Shown here one piece after another: positions 26,980 through 35,473 of a DNA stretch of 64,000 nucleotides. The notes under the pieces were generated by a model. That model was not told the origin of the DNA, made no database searches, and worked only from the letters and a program-made list of their open reading frames with translations. A program made the position numbers and the translations under genes. This stretch comes from Anaerolineae bacterium (lineage in GTDB: Bacteria; Chloroflexota; Anaerolineae; Aggregatilineales; Aggregatilineaceae), in contig JAOSJP010000012.1 in the NCBI GenBank assembly GCA_027494015.1, positions 248,001 to 312,000 on the forward strand, read 5' to 3'. How positions within the stretch are numbered: the first letter of the stretch is position 1; each line of letters starts with the position of its first letter.

Positions 26980-28698
26980 ATGAATGATGTTCTGCCCCTC
27001 GACTTTCTGACCACGATGACCCTGCTGCCGGTCATCGGCGCGGCGGTGGTCTTCATCATCCCACGCGGGCGCGAGCGCCTGGCGCGCTGGATGGCGCTGA
27101 TCATCAGCCTGGTGGTGATGGTCATGGCCATCGGCGTCTTCTACAGCGTCCACGCGGACCCGCCCGGCGCTGGCCAGTGGTCCTTTGAAGCGCAGGCGCA
27201 GTGGTTCCCGCAGATCAATGCCTCGTGGCACGTGGGCGTGGACGGGCTGAGCGCGACCATGGTCCTGCTGACTGGGCTGCTCGTCCCGCTGGCCATCCTG
27301 ATCTCGTTCGAGGTTAAAGACCGCGTGCAGGCGCACATGGCCCTCTTCCTCTTCCTGGAGACGGGGCTGCTCGGCGTCTTTGTGGCGCTGGACATGATGA
27401 TCTTCTTCGTCTTCTGGGAGATCGGGCTGGTGCCGATGTACTTCCTGATCTACCTGTGGGGTGGCGAGAACCGGCGCTACGCGGCCAACAAGTTCTTCCT
27501 GTACACGATGGCCGGGTCGCTGGGGCTGCTGCTGGCGACGCAGCTTGTCGGCCTGACGGTCGAGAGCTTCGACATCCCCACCATGCTGGAGATGTGGCCG
27601 CGCTACCTGATGCGCGGGGGTGACATTCTGGGCGTGGACGTGAGCATCGTCAAGTACTACGCCCTGCTCGGCTTCACCATCGCTTTCCTGATCAAGATTC
27701 CGGCCTGGCCGTTCCACACCTGGCTGCCCGACGCGCACACCGAAGCGCCAACCGCTGGCTCGATGCTGCTGGCGGGCGTGCTGCTCAAGCTGGGCGCGTA
27801 TGGGTTCCTGCGGCTGGCCATCCCGCTCTTCCCCAAAGAGTGGATCATCGAGCGGCAGTTGTTCAGCCTGAGCTACAACCTGGTGGACATCCTCGGCTTC
27901 CTGGCAATGGCGGGCATCGTGCTGGGCGCGCTTGGCGCGTGGGGGCAGAACGACTTCAAGCGGCTGGTGGCTTACTCGTCCGTGAATCACATGGGCTTCG
28001 TGGTGCTGGGCCTGGCCGTGGCCGCGCTGATGTATGGCACGGTGTGGGCCGAAGCCAATAACCAGTACGGGCTGCTGGCGGGTGTGGCCGGGGTGGATGG
28101 CTACGCGGAGATGACTTCCACCCAGCTTACCGACGCGGTGGAGTTGGTCTATCCGGCGGAGCTGCGCGCGTCCGACCGGCAGGATGCGCGGGTGGCGCTG
28201 AATGGCGCGGTGTTGCAGATGTTCAATCACGGGCTGAGCAGCGCCGGCATGTTCTTGCTGGCCGGGGCGATCTATCACAAGGCGCACACGCGCGATTTGC
28301 GGCGCTTCGGGGGGCTGTGGCCGCTGGTGCCGGTGTACGGGGCGGCGCTCATCTTCGTGAGCATGGCCTCGCTGGGCCTGCCGGGGCTGAACGGCTTTGT
28401 GGGCGAGTTCCTGGTCGTGTCCGGGTCGTTCAAGGCGTACCCGGTGTATGTGTTGCTGAGCATGGCCGGCCTGCTGGTGACGGGCATCTACGTCCTCAAG
28501 TGGATTCAGAAGCTGCTGCACGGCCCGCTGAACGAGGAATGGGCCGAGTACCATCGCACGCGGCACTCGCTGGAGATCGAGCGGCGCGAGCTGATCGCGC
28601 TGGCGCCGCTGATGGCGCTGATGCTGATCACCGGGCTGTATCCGAACTGGGTCTTGCAGGTGATCAACGACGGCGTGATCCGCTTCCTGGGCGGGTAA
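26980..28698 (+). CDS. nuoM: NADH-quinone oxidoreductase subunit M (first copy)
   Basis: Antiporter-like pump subunit of complex I, 572 residues. Family motifs include VGVDGLSATMVLLTGLL, FWEIGLVPMYFLIYLWGG (conserved glutamate of helix 5), KIPAWPFHTWLPDAHTEAPT and KRLVAYSSVNHMGFVVLG. A loop of about 55 residues near residues 352-407 (VWAEANNQYGLLAG... to QDARVALNG) is longer than in most NuoM proteins. AAGGAG lies 12 bases before the ATG. A second nuoM follows, separated by a nucleotidyltransferase gene. Confidence 0.94.
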   Translation: MNDVLPLDFLTTMTLLPVIGAAVVFIIPRGRERLARWMALIISLVVMVMAIGVFYSVHADPPGAGQWSFEAQAQWFPQINASWHVGVDGLSATMVLLTGLLVPLAILISFEVKDRVQAHMALFLFLETGLLGVFVALDMMIFFVFWEIGLVPMYFLIYLWGGENRRYAANKFFLYTMAGSLGLLLATQLVGLTVESFDIPTMLEMWPRYLMRGGDILGVDVSIVKYYALLGFTIAFLIKIPAWPFHTWLPDAHTEAPTAGSMLLAGVLLKLGAYGFLRLAIPLFPKEWIIERQLFSLSYNLVDILGFLAMAGIVLGALGAWGQNDFKRLVAYSSVNHMGFVVLGLAVAALMYGTVWAEANNQYGLLAGVAGVDGYAEMTSTQLTDAVELVYPAELRASDRQDARVALNGAVLQMFNHGLSSAGMFLLAGAIYHKAHTRDLRRFGGLWPLVPVYGAALIFVSMASLGLPGLNGFVGEFLVVSGSFKAYPVYVLLSMAGLLVTGIYVLKWIQKLLHGPLNEEWAEYHRTRHSLEIERRELIALAPLMALMLITGLYPNWVLQVINDGVIRFLGG

Positions 28699-28707
28699 GG
28701 AATGGCG

Positions 28708-29046
28708 ATGACTGGGGACGAAGTGCGTATCGCCCTGCCAATGGAGATGCTGGAGCGTTTCTGCCGCCGCTGGCAGATTGACGAGTTGGCTCTGTTTGGC
28801 TCGGCGCTGCGCGCTGACTTCGGCGCGGACAGCGACATTGATGTGCTGGTGACGTTCGCGCCGGGGAGTGAGCGGTCACTGGACGATCTGATCGCCATGC
28901 AAGAGGAAATCGAGGCGCTTTTCGGACGCCGGGTTGATCTGGTCAACCGACGCGCGGTTGAAGAAAGCCGGAATTATCTTCGTCGCCGGGCGATCCTGCG
29001 CTCGGCTAAGACGATCTATGTCGCGCGATCTGGCGTATCTGCTTGA
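28708..29046 (+). CDS. MNT-type nucleotidyltransferase (HEPN-MNT antitoxin-like)
   Basis: A 112-residue minimal nucleotidyltransferase. It carries GSALRADFGADSDIDVLV with the GS and DxD metal motif near residues 30-48 and a later RVDLVNR strand holding the third acid. In HEPN-MNT modules such proteins neutralise a HEPN toxin by AMPylation. ATG 28708 has AAGGA six bases upstream; ATG 28702 would sit directly on that site. The HEPN partner that normally follows is reduced to its first dozen codons (see 29018). The gene lies within the nuo operon, an unusual place. Confidence 0.85.
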   Translation: MTGDEVRIALPMEMLERFCRRWQIDELALFGSALRADFGADSDIDVLVTFAPGSERSLDDLIAMQEEIEALFGRRVDLVNRRAVEESRNYLRRRAILRSAKTIYVARSGVSA

Positions 29047-29143
29047 TAGCATGACGACGTGGGGCGTATGGCCATACGCCCCTGCGAGGGCGCAGCAGAG
29101 CAGCGCCCCTACGAAGCCAGCGTCGTGGCGATTCGCCACCTGA
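29018..29143 (+). pseudogene. HEPN (DUF86-like) toxin gene start, cut by a repeat
   Basis: An ATG at 29018, overlapping the end of the nucleotidyltransferase gene, opens with MSRDLAYLLDSM, like the N-terminus of DUF86/HEPN partners. After 12 codons the frame enters the palindrome at 29061-29082 and a repeat segment, and ends at 29143. The catalytic RxxxxH part is missing, so no toxin can be made. The call rests on position and the short N-terminal match. Confidence 0.5.
29061..29106. repeat. GGGGCGTATGG palindrome plus GCGCAGCAGAGCAGCGCCCC hairpin
   Basis: A 22-bp perfect palindrome (29061-29082) is joined to the segment at 29083-29106 that recurs near 16494, 47311, 47982, 56513 and 60400. 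It interrupts the HEPN-like reading frame. Confidence 0.75.
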
Positions 29144-29191
29144 CGTGGACGCGGACACCTAGACTCTCCTGCACGCATAGGAGGCTTATGC

Positions 29192-30796
29192 ATGGTCATT
29201 ACGTTTAGCGGTGTGTTGACGGGCATCCTCCTGACGCCGGTGATCGGCGCGCTGGTCATCCTGCTGCTCAAGAAGGAAGCCAAAGAGCAGATGCGGATCA
29301 TCGCCGCCATGTCCACCGGCATTGCCCTGCTGCTGGCGCTCTTTGTCTTCTTCGGCTACAGCGTGGACGACGCCAACGCGGTCAACGGCGACGGCGGGAC
29401 GTACTTCGCCTTCGAGGATCACGTCAAGTGGGTCGAGTCGGTGGGCATCTCCTGGCACCTGGGCGTGGACGGGATCAGCGCGCCGATGGTGCTGCTGACG
29501 GCGCTGGCTGGCTTCACCGGCGTGCTCATCTCGTGGGGTATCGAAGACCGCACGCGCGAATTCATGGCCTTCTTCCTGCTGCTGGTGGCCGGCGTCTTCG
29601 GCGTGTTCATGGCCGTTGACCTGTTCGTGCTGTTCTTCTTCTACGAGCTGGCCATCTTCCCCATGTACTTCCTGATCGTCATCTGGGGGTGGGTGCAGAC
29701 GCGCCAGTACGCGGCCATGAAGCTGACGCTCTACATCCTCATCGGGTCGGTGGTGGCGCTGATCGGCATCCTGGCCCTGTACTTCAAGGCGGGCGACGCC
29801 ACGGGCGTCTACAGCTTCGACTTCGTGGACTTGCACGCGGCGATGAAGGCGGGCGTCTTCGATACGCCGTTCTCGCCGGCGTGGTCGGCGGTGACGACGG
29901 CCAAGCTGTGGTTCCCGCTGGTCTTCCTGGGCTTCGGCGTGCTGGCGGGCGTGTGGCCGTTCCACAACTGGTCGCCGGACGGCCACGTGGCCGCCCCGAC
30001 TGCCGTCTCGATGATCCACGCGGGCGTGCTGATGAAGCTGGGCGCGTTCGCGGCGCTGCGCGTCGGTGTGCAGTTGATGCCCGAAGGCGCGCGCGTGCAC
30101 CTGCCCTGGATCATCTTTCTGACGCTGATCAACATCGTCTATGGCGCGCTGATCGCCATGCGCCAGCGCGATTTCAAGTATGTCATCGGCTTCTCGTCGG
30201 TCAGCCACATGGGCCTGGTGAGCATGGGGTTTGCCACCATGAACGTCACGGGCATGACCGGCGCGGGCCTGCAAATGTTCTCGCACGGCATCATGACGGC
30301 CCTCTTCTTCGCTTGCGTGGGCATGGTCTACGACCGCGCCCATACCCGCGACATCCCCAGCCTGGGCGGTTTTGTGCAGAAGCTGCCCTGGGTGGCCGTG
30401 GCCTTCATCATCGGCGGCTTCGTCAGCATGGGGATGCCCGGCCTGAGCGGGTTCGTGGCCGAGTTCCCGATCTTCATCGGGCTGTGGGATGGCCCGGCTT
30501 CCGCCCCGGATGCGAACTGGCTGACGGGGTCGTTCAACTACTACGGGCTGATCGCGGTGATCGCGGCGCTGGGCATCATCGTCACGGCGGCCTACGTGCT
30601 GCGCGTCGTCGGGCAGGTCTTCTTCGGCGAGTTCAATGCCGAGCGCTTCCCGCACATCTCGGCGATCACCGTCTACGACAAGATCGCGCTGATCATCCTC
30701 GTCTTCTGGCTGGTCTTGCTCGGCGTCTATCCCCGGCTGATGGCGCCGATGATCGAGTCCGGCGTCAGGCCGATTGTTTCAATGCTGGGAGGCTGA
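29192..30796 (+). CDS. nuoM: NADH-quinone oxidoreductase subunit M (second copy)
   Basis: A 534-residue antiporter-like subunit, clearly a NuoM paralogue and not a copy of the first. It carries LGVDGISAPMVLLTALAG, FFYELAIFPMYFLIVIWG (conserved glutamate), GVWPFHNWSPDGHVAAPT and KYVIGFSSVSHMGLVSMG. The ATG at 29192 has AGGAGG eight bases upstream. It differs from copy one in having HNWSPD in place of HTWLPD. Complexes with two NuoM subunits (2M type) are known in several phyla and are predicted to pump an additional proton. Confidence 0.93.
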   Translation: MVITFSGVLTGILLTPVIGALVILLLKKEAKEQMRIIAAMSTGIALLLALFVFFGYSVDDANAVNGDGGTYFAFEDHVKWVESVGISWHLGVDGISAPMVLLTALAGFTGVLISWGIEDRTREFMAFFLLLVAGVFGVFMAVDLFVLFFFYELAIFPMYFLIVIWGWVQTRQYAAMKLTLYILIGSVVALIGILALYFKAGDATGVYSFDFVDLHAAMKAGVFDTPFSPAWSAVTTAKLWFPLVFLGFGVLAGVWPFHNWSPDGHVAAPTAVSMIHAGVLMKLGAFAALRVGVQLMPEGARVHLPWIIFLTLINIVYGALIAMRQRDFKYVIGFSSVSHMGLVSMGFATMNVTGMTGAGLQMFSHGIMTALFFACVGMVYDRAHTRDIPSLGGFVQKLPWVAVAFIIGGFVSMGMPGLSGFVAEFPIFIGLWDGPASAPDANWLTGSFNYYGLIAVIAALGIIVTAAYVLRVVGQVFFGEFNAERFPHISAITVYDKIALIILVFWLVLLGVYPRLMAPMIESGVRPIVSMLGG

Positions 30797-30797
30797 C

Positions 30798-32321
30798 TTG
30801 GACTTCTCGACGGACGCCCAGGCGAGCGTAATCGCTATTCTGCCCGAAATCTTGATGGTGGCGCTGGCCGTGGTGGTGCTGGCCCTCGACCTGGTCTGGC
30901 GGCGGGCGCAGCGCCATGATATCGGTTATGTGGCCGGCTTCGGCCTGCTGGGGATTGCGGCGATTGTCTTCCTGGTGGGCATCCCTCCGCAAAGCGGGGA
31001 ACTGGGCGACCAGCTCCTGCTCGGCGGGATGGTGCGCCACGACGACATGGCCCAGATTTTCCGGGTGATGGTGCTGCTGGCGGGCGGCATCGGCGCGCTG
31101 ATCACGATGGGCATCCCCAGGCTGCGCGCGCGCGGCGACTTCTACGCCATCCTGATCGTCTCGCTCATCGGGGCCAGCCTGGCCAGCGCCGCCGCCGACC
31201 TGATCATGGTCTTTCTGGCGCTGGAGACGCTCTCGATCACGCTGTACGTGCTGGCCGGCTACCTGCGCGACGATGATGCCAGCACGGAGGCGGGCCTCAA
31301 GTACTTCCTGTTCGGCGCGTTTGCCTCGGCGATGACGCTCTACGGCCTGTCGCTGGTCTATGGGCTGACCGGCAAGACGAACATCTACGAGCTGGGCCGC
31401 CTGGTCGCCACCAACGGCCTGAATGAGCCGCCGGTGATTGTGGCCCTGGGGCTGGTCATGGTCGGCTTCGCCTTCAAGATCAGCGCGGTGCCGTTTCACT
31501 TCTGGACGCCGGATGTCTATGAGGGCGCGCCCACGTCCATCACCGCCGTGCTGAGCACGGCCAGCAAAGCGGCTGGCATTGGGCTGCTGCTGCGCTTCCT
31601 GCTGGCGGTCTTCCCCCCCGCCGAGCTTCTCGGCGCCGCCGAGTCGGTGGTGGATTACAGCGGCCTGTGGGTGCAGCTTGCCGTCGTGCTGTCGGTTGTC
31701 TCGATGACCCTGGGCAATCTGCTGGCCCTGGTGCAGGGCAACATCAAGCGCCTGCTGGCCTATTCGACCATCGCCCATGCCGGGTATGTGCTGATGGGCG
31801 TGGCGGCCATTTCCACCGACAAGAGCGGCGACGGCGCGGCAGCGGTGGCCTTCTACATGTTCATGTACGTGCTGTCGAACATGCTGGCCTTTGCGGTGGT
31901 CATCCTCTTCACGCGGGCGACCGGCAGCGAGCAGATCCGCGACCTGGCCGGCTTCAGCCGGCGCAGCCCCTGGCTGGGGCTGGCCATGACGCTGGCCCTG
32001 CTCAGCCTGGCGGGCATTCCTCCGGCGGCGGGCTTCATCGGCAAGTTCCTGCTCTTCCGCGCGGCGGTGGACGCCGGGCTGGTCTGGCTGGCGCTGGTTG
32101 CGGTGGCCAACGTGATCGTCGGCCTGTACTACTACCTGATTATCGTCAAGGTCATGTACATGGAAGACAGCCCGTCTGAAGAGCCGGTGCCGGTGGAGCT
32201 GCCCTTCAAGTGGGCGCTGGCAATTTCGGCAGCGGGCGTGCTGCTCTTCGGCACGATTCTGGTCACGCCGCTGCTCAACTGGGCGACCGACGCGGCGCAC
32301 GCGCTGTATGTGCTGCTGTAG
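30798..32321 (+). CDS. nuoN: NADH-quinone oxidoreductase subunit N
   Basis: Third type of antiporter-like pump subunit of complex I, 507 residues. Motifs include FLALETLSITLYVLAGYLRDD (conserved glutamate), EAGLKYFLFGAFASAMTLYG, KISAVPFHFWTPDVYEGAPT and KRLLAYSTIAHAGYVLMG. I choose TTG 30798: GGGAGG at 30787-30792 lies five bases upstream and the gene starts right after the nuoM2 stop. A longer frame from TTG 30774 would overlap nuoM2. It closes the cluster. Confidence 0.94.
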   Translation: MDFSTDAQASVIAILPEILMVALAVVVLALDLVWRRAQRHDIGYVAGFGLLGIAAIVFLVGIPPQSGELGDQLLLGGMVRHDDMAQIFRVMVLLAGGIGALITMGIPRLRARGDFYAILIVSLIGASLASAAADLIMVFLALETLSITLYVLAGYLRDDDASTEAGLKYFLFGAFASAMTLYGLSLVYGLTGKTNIYELGRLVATNGLNEPPVIVALGLVMVGFAFKISAVPFHFWTPDVYEGAPTSITAVLSTASKAAGIGLLLRFLLAVFPPAELLGAAESVVDYSGLWVQLAVVLSVVSMTLGNLLALVQGNIKRLLAYSTIAHAGYVLMGVAAISTDKSGDGAAAVAFYMFMYVLSNMLAFAVVILFTRATGSEQIRDLAGFSRRSPWLGLAMTLALLSLAGIPPAAGFIGKFLLFRAAVDAGLVWLALVAVANVIVGLYYYLIIVKVMYMEDSPSEEPVPVELPFKWALAISAAGVLLFGTILVTPLLNWATDAAHALYVLL

Positions 32322-32369
32322 CGCGGCCTTTTCGCCGGTGCAGCTTCGTGTTACGACGACGGGGTAGGT

Positions 32370-32399
32370 GTAGGGGCGGGTTTCGAAACCCGCCCCTAC
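32370..32399. repeat. 30-bp perfect palindrome (GTAGGGGCGGGTTT family)
   Basis: Two perfect 15-bp arms around the core TTCGAA, 48 bases after the nuoN stop. Sister copies are at 8595-8626 and 56477-56506. It may terminate the nuo transcript. Confidence 0.8.
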
Positions 32400-32637
32400 C
32401 TATTCGCTCCCGCTCGGCGAGGCAGGGGGGTAAGATCAATGTCCTCGTGTGAGGACCTTTGGGTTGAAATGGCGTGGGGACTGGCTGCTGCTGTGTGCCC
32501 CCATCCCCAGCCCCTTCCCCAACGCTGCGCGGAGGGAAGGGGAGCAAGCCTGCTGCTTTTCTCCCTTCCCCCTCGTGGGGGAAGGGCCGGGGATGGGGGC
32601 CATTCCTGTGTGATGAGTTTCAGCCGACAAGGATACA

Positions 32638-32657
32638 CTGTCCCTTTGCACGCACCC
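32638..32657. repeat. Solo end of the GGGTGCGTGCAAA inverted-repeat family
   Basis: The segment ends in TTTGCACGCACCC, the right end of the elements at 47960-48152 and 63352-63434. No matching left end is found in the gap, so it is a remnant. Confidence 0.5.
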
Positions 32658-32755
32658 ATCGCCCTTTTCGTTGGGCGTGCGGTAGAATGGGTCAGAAGGA
32701 TCGGAAAGGATGGAGAGAAAGGATCGAGGGCGACCAGCAAGGGAGGCAAGATCGG

Positions 32756-33625
32756 GTGAGCGGCATTATCCTGGTCACCGGAGCTTCGCGGCGCGTGGGC
32801 GGCGAGGTCGTGCGGCGGCTGGCTGCGCGTGGGGCGCGCGTCCGGGCGGCGGTGGAGGGCGTGGACACGGCGCGCGACCAGGACTGGGCGGGGGTGGAGG
32901 TTGCCGCCTTCGACTATGGCGATCCGGCGACGTACCCGGCGGTCTTCGCCGGGGCGGACCGGCTGCTGCTGGTCATGCCGCCCGGCGACTTCGAGTCGCA
33001 GGAGGGGCAGATTGCCCGCCTGATCGCCTACGCGCGCCAGGCCGGGGTGGAGCACATCGTCTTCATCTCGGCGATGGGCACGGATAAGATTTACCTCTCG
33101 TCGCAGTGGGTGGTCGAGCAGTATCTCATGCAGTCTGGCGTGGACTGCACCGTCCTGCGCTCCGGCTGGTTTTTCCAGAACTTTGTCACCGATGATGCGC
33201 TGCGCGAGGGCATCCGCCGGGGCGTGCTGCGCCTGCCGCTCGGCGAGGCGAAGGTCAGCGGCGTGGACTTGCGCGACGTGGCCGAGGTCGCCGTCGTCGC
33301 GCTGACCGAAGACGGGCACCGCAACCGGGTTTATGCGCTGGGCGAGCATCTGCTCAGCGCGCGCGAGCAGGCGGCGCTGCTGAGCAAAGTGCTGGGCCGC
33401 CCGATTGTCTACGAGCCGATCAGCGAGCATGAAGCGGCACAGGCGTGGCGCGCTGCCGGCGTGGATCGCCAGGTGGCCAAGTGGTGGCGCATCGTCTACC
33501 AGCTCATGCGCCAGGGGGCGTATTCCTCGACCACCCCCGATGTGTCGCGCGTGCTGGGTCGCCCCTCGATCCCCTTCAAGCAGTTCGCCCAGGATTACGC
33601 GCACGTCTGGCAGCCGGGCGCGTAG
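32756..33625 (+). CDS. NmrA-like NAD(P)-binding oxidoreductase
   Basis: A 289-residue atypical short-chain dehydrogenase. The N-terminal Rossmann motif is ILVTGASRRVGGEVVRRLAARG, close to the NmrA/HSCARG GxxGxxG pattern. A later SAMGTDK replaces the usual catalytic tyrosine region, as in NmrA proteins. The C-terminal part (EHEAAQAWRAAGVD) resembles NAD(P)H:quinone oxidoreductases of the QOR2 type. I place the start at GTG 32756, with GGGAGG upstream at a distance of nine bases; the open frame extends farther 5' through repeats. It may reduce quinones or act as a redox sensor. The substrate cannot be read. Confidence 0.8.
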   Translation: MSGIILVTGASRRVGGEVVRRLAARGARVRAAVEGVDTARDQDWAGVEVAAFDYGDPATYPAVFAGADRLLLVMPPGDFESQEGQIARLIAYARQAGVEHIVFISAMGTDKIYLSSQWVVEQYLMQSGVDCTVLRSGWFFQNFVTDDALREGIRRGVLRLPLGEAKVSGVDLRDVAEVAVVALTEDGHRNRVYALGEHLLSAREQAALLSKVLGRPIVYEPISEHEAAQAWRAAGVDRQVAKWWRIVYQLMRQGAYSSTTPDVSRVLGRPSIPFKQFAQDYAHVWQPGA

Positions 33626-33724
33626 TGCCGCTCAGCGCGGCGAGCGGTGATGATCGCCACGCGACTCACCCGCTAATCGGGAGTAGGCTGTTGGGTAGTG
33701 GTGCTAGAGAGAGGATATTCCCCC

Positions 33725-33880
33725 ATGGCCGAGCCAAAGAAGTTCCCCTGCGAGACATGCGGACTGCGCCGCCGCGCCGAAACAAGCCCGAACAAATGGT
33801 GGGCGCGCCTGTGGCGCTGGCACACCGGCTGGTGCCCTGGCTGGAAGGCGTACCAGCGCCATCTGGCCGAGACCAGGTAG
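33725..33880 (+). CDS. Small cysteine- and tryptophan-rich protein
   Basis: A 51-residue protein with CETCGLRRRAE followed by WWARLWRWHTGWCPGWKAY. One CxxC pair, a nearby histidine and a lone later cysteine could bind zinc. The start ATG 33725 has GAGAGG upstream. I do not recognise a family. It lies convergent with the thioredoxin gene. The composition is too structured to be a chance frame, but this is a modest argument. Confidence 0.5.
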   Translation: MAEPKKFPCETCGLRRRAETSPNKWWARLWRWHTGWCPGWKAYQRHLAETR

Positions 33881-33929
33881 GGACGCGAAGAAGTGAAAGA
33901 CCTCGGACGGCTGGTTGCTGCGGGATCCA

Positions 33930-34625
33930 TCACCCGCGCAGCGCAGCATCCACTTTGCCGCGCAGCAGCGGTTCCGGCGCGGCGCCCACTATGCGATCCG
34001 CGACGCGCCCGCTCTTGAAGAGCAGCAGAGTGGGGATGCTCTGCACCTGGTAGCGCATCGCCGTCTGCGGGTTCTCGTCCACATTCAGCTTGGCGACCTT
34101 CAGGCGACCCTCATAGTCGCGGGCGAGCTTCTCGACGATGGGCGCGATCATGTGGCACGGCCCGCACCAGGGTGCCCACAGGTCTACCAGCACCGGCAGG
34201 CTGCTCTCCAGCACTTCGCGCTGGAAGGTGGCGTCGCTGACGGTGACTGGCGCGCCGGCGCGCGCCGAAGATGAGAGAGGTGCGCGGTCGGCGGGGCGCG
34301 GCCCGCGCCCCAACAGGTGGGCGACGTGCGCGCGGAATGTGGCGGCGGTCAGGCCCTGCGCCCGCCCGACTTCAGCGCCATCGCGAAACAGGAGAAGCGC
34401 GGGCAGCGGGCCGCTGGCGCGGGCGGCGATCTGCGGGTTCTCGCTGGCGTCCATCTTGGTGATGAGCAGCCGCCCGGCATCAGCGCGGGCGACTTCGCGC
34501 AGGGCCGCGCTCAGCGACTCGTCGAGCATGTCGCGCCAGATGACAAGCGCGACCGGGAACCCGGCGTTGAGCACGCGCTCGAGGGCCTGGTCGCTGGCAG
34601 TGATTGGTGTGTCGAAGCGTGGCAT
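33930..34625 (-). CDS. Tandem thioredoxin-domain protein
   Basis: Two thioredoxin folds in 231 residues. The first (about 1-105) keeps the fold (ALVIWRDML, LPALLLFRDG) but has no CxxC pair. The second (about 125-231) is a complete thioredoxin with the WCGPC active site (LVDLWAPWCGPCHMIAPIV) and the cis-proline SIPTLLLFKSG. A Pro/Ala-rich linker joins them. The active domain should reduce protein disulfides in the cytoplasm, as no signal peptide is present. The inactive one may bind a partner. It stands alone. Confidence 0.9.
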   Translation of the reverse strand: MPRFDTPITASDQALERVLNAGFPVALVIWRDMLDESLSAALREVARADAGRLLITKMDASENPQIAARASGPLPALLLFRDGAEVGRAQGLTAATFRAHVAHLLGRGPRPADRAPLSSSARAGAPVTVSDATFQREVLESSLPVLVDLWAPWCGPCHMIAPIVEKLARDYEGRLKVAKLNVDENPQTAMRYQVQSIPTLLLFKSGRVADRIVGAAPEPLLRGKVDAALRG

Positions 34626-34921
34626 AGTCTCGTTTCCCTGGGGGTCGGTGGTCGGTCGTCAGTCATCGGTGATCAGGCGCGAGTCAGGAGGCGGAAGCTG
34701 TGAGCAGTGAGATCAGCCCACGCTCCAGACTCAGGACTCGCACCCCGTGTCATACGGACCTCACGGCGCAAGGTGTCTTCATGCCGTTAGATGCGCGCGG
34801 GCCGTTGCGGGTTACTCCGGACGTCGCGGCGACATCATTGACTGATGAAGAGTCTTTCTGTAAGCTCTTCCTGTAGAACGTGTGTGACATTTTCGCTGGT
34901 GAGCGTGAGAAGGATTCTCCA

Positions 34922-35473
34922 ATGGGACCGTCGGCAGAACAGCGCGAAGCACTGCTCAGCGTATTGAGAGCGCGTTTTGAGAAGAACATGAACCGCCACG
35001 AAGGTCTTGCCTGGGCGGAAGTCCAGGCGAGGCTGGAAGCTCAGCCTGAAAAACTGTGGTCGCTGAGCGAAATGGAAAGAACCGGCGGAGAGCCGGATGT
35101 CGTTGGTCATGATAGAGAGACGGGCGAGTACATCTTCTATGATTGTTCGGCGGAAAGTCCGAAAGGCCGCAGAAGTGTCTGTTATGACCGTGAAGGGCAG
35201 GAGGCAAGGAAAGAGCACAAGCCCGAAAACAACGCGATTGATCTGGCAGCCGCTATGGGCATTGAATTGTTGACGGAAGAGCAGTATCGAGGATTGCAGC
35301 AACTTGGAGACTTCGATACGAAGACGTCGAGCTGGGTGAAAACACCTTCTGAGATTAGAAAGCTCGGCGGTGCCCTCTTTGCTGATCGCCGCTATGGTCG
35401 TGTCTTCGTATACCACAACGGCGCACCCTCTTACTATAGCGCCAGAGGGTTCCGTGGCTCGCTAAGGGTCTGA
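34922..35473 (+). CDS. DUF4256 family protein
   Basis: The 183-residue product matches the DUF4256 family along its whole length: ARFEKNMNRHEGLAWAEV, KLWSLSEMERTGGEPDVVG, IFYDCSAESPKGRRS, NNAIDLAAAMGIELLTEEQ and the C-terminal YYSARGFRGSLRV. The function is unknown. I start at ATG 34922, with AAGGA eight bases before; an in-frame GTG at 34880 is weaker. The gene is AT-richer than its neighbours and flanked by gene-poor DNA, so it was probably acquired by transfer. Confidence 0.88.
   Translation: MGPSAEQREALLSVLRARFEKNMNRHEGLAWAEVQARLEAQPEKLWSLSEMERTGGEPDVVGHDRETGEYIFYDCSAESPKGRRSVCYDREGQEARKEHKPENNAIDLAAAMGIELLTEEQYRGLQQLGDFDTKTSSWVKTPSEIRKLGGALFADRRYGRVFVYHNGAPSYYSARGFRGSLRV

Larger units (their letters stand above)
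32322..32755. other. Repeat-filled gap after nuoN
   Basis: No gene is seen. It holds the palindrome at 32370-32399, a hairpin-rich CCCCTTCCCC/GGGGAAGGG block at about 32500-32605, a solo end of the GGGTGCGTGC family at 32638-32657, and a TAGAAT -10-like word at 32683-32688 ahead of the next gene. Confidence 0.6.

Noticed and set aside
26578..28566. A 662-codon minus-strand frame opposite nuoM
   Set aside because: Same reason: low-complexity antisense translation without motifs.
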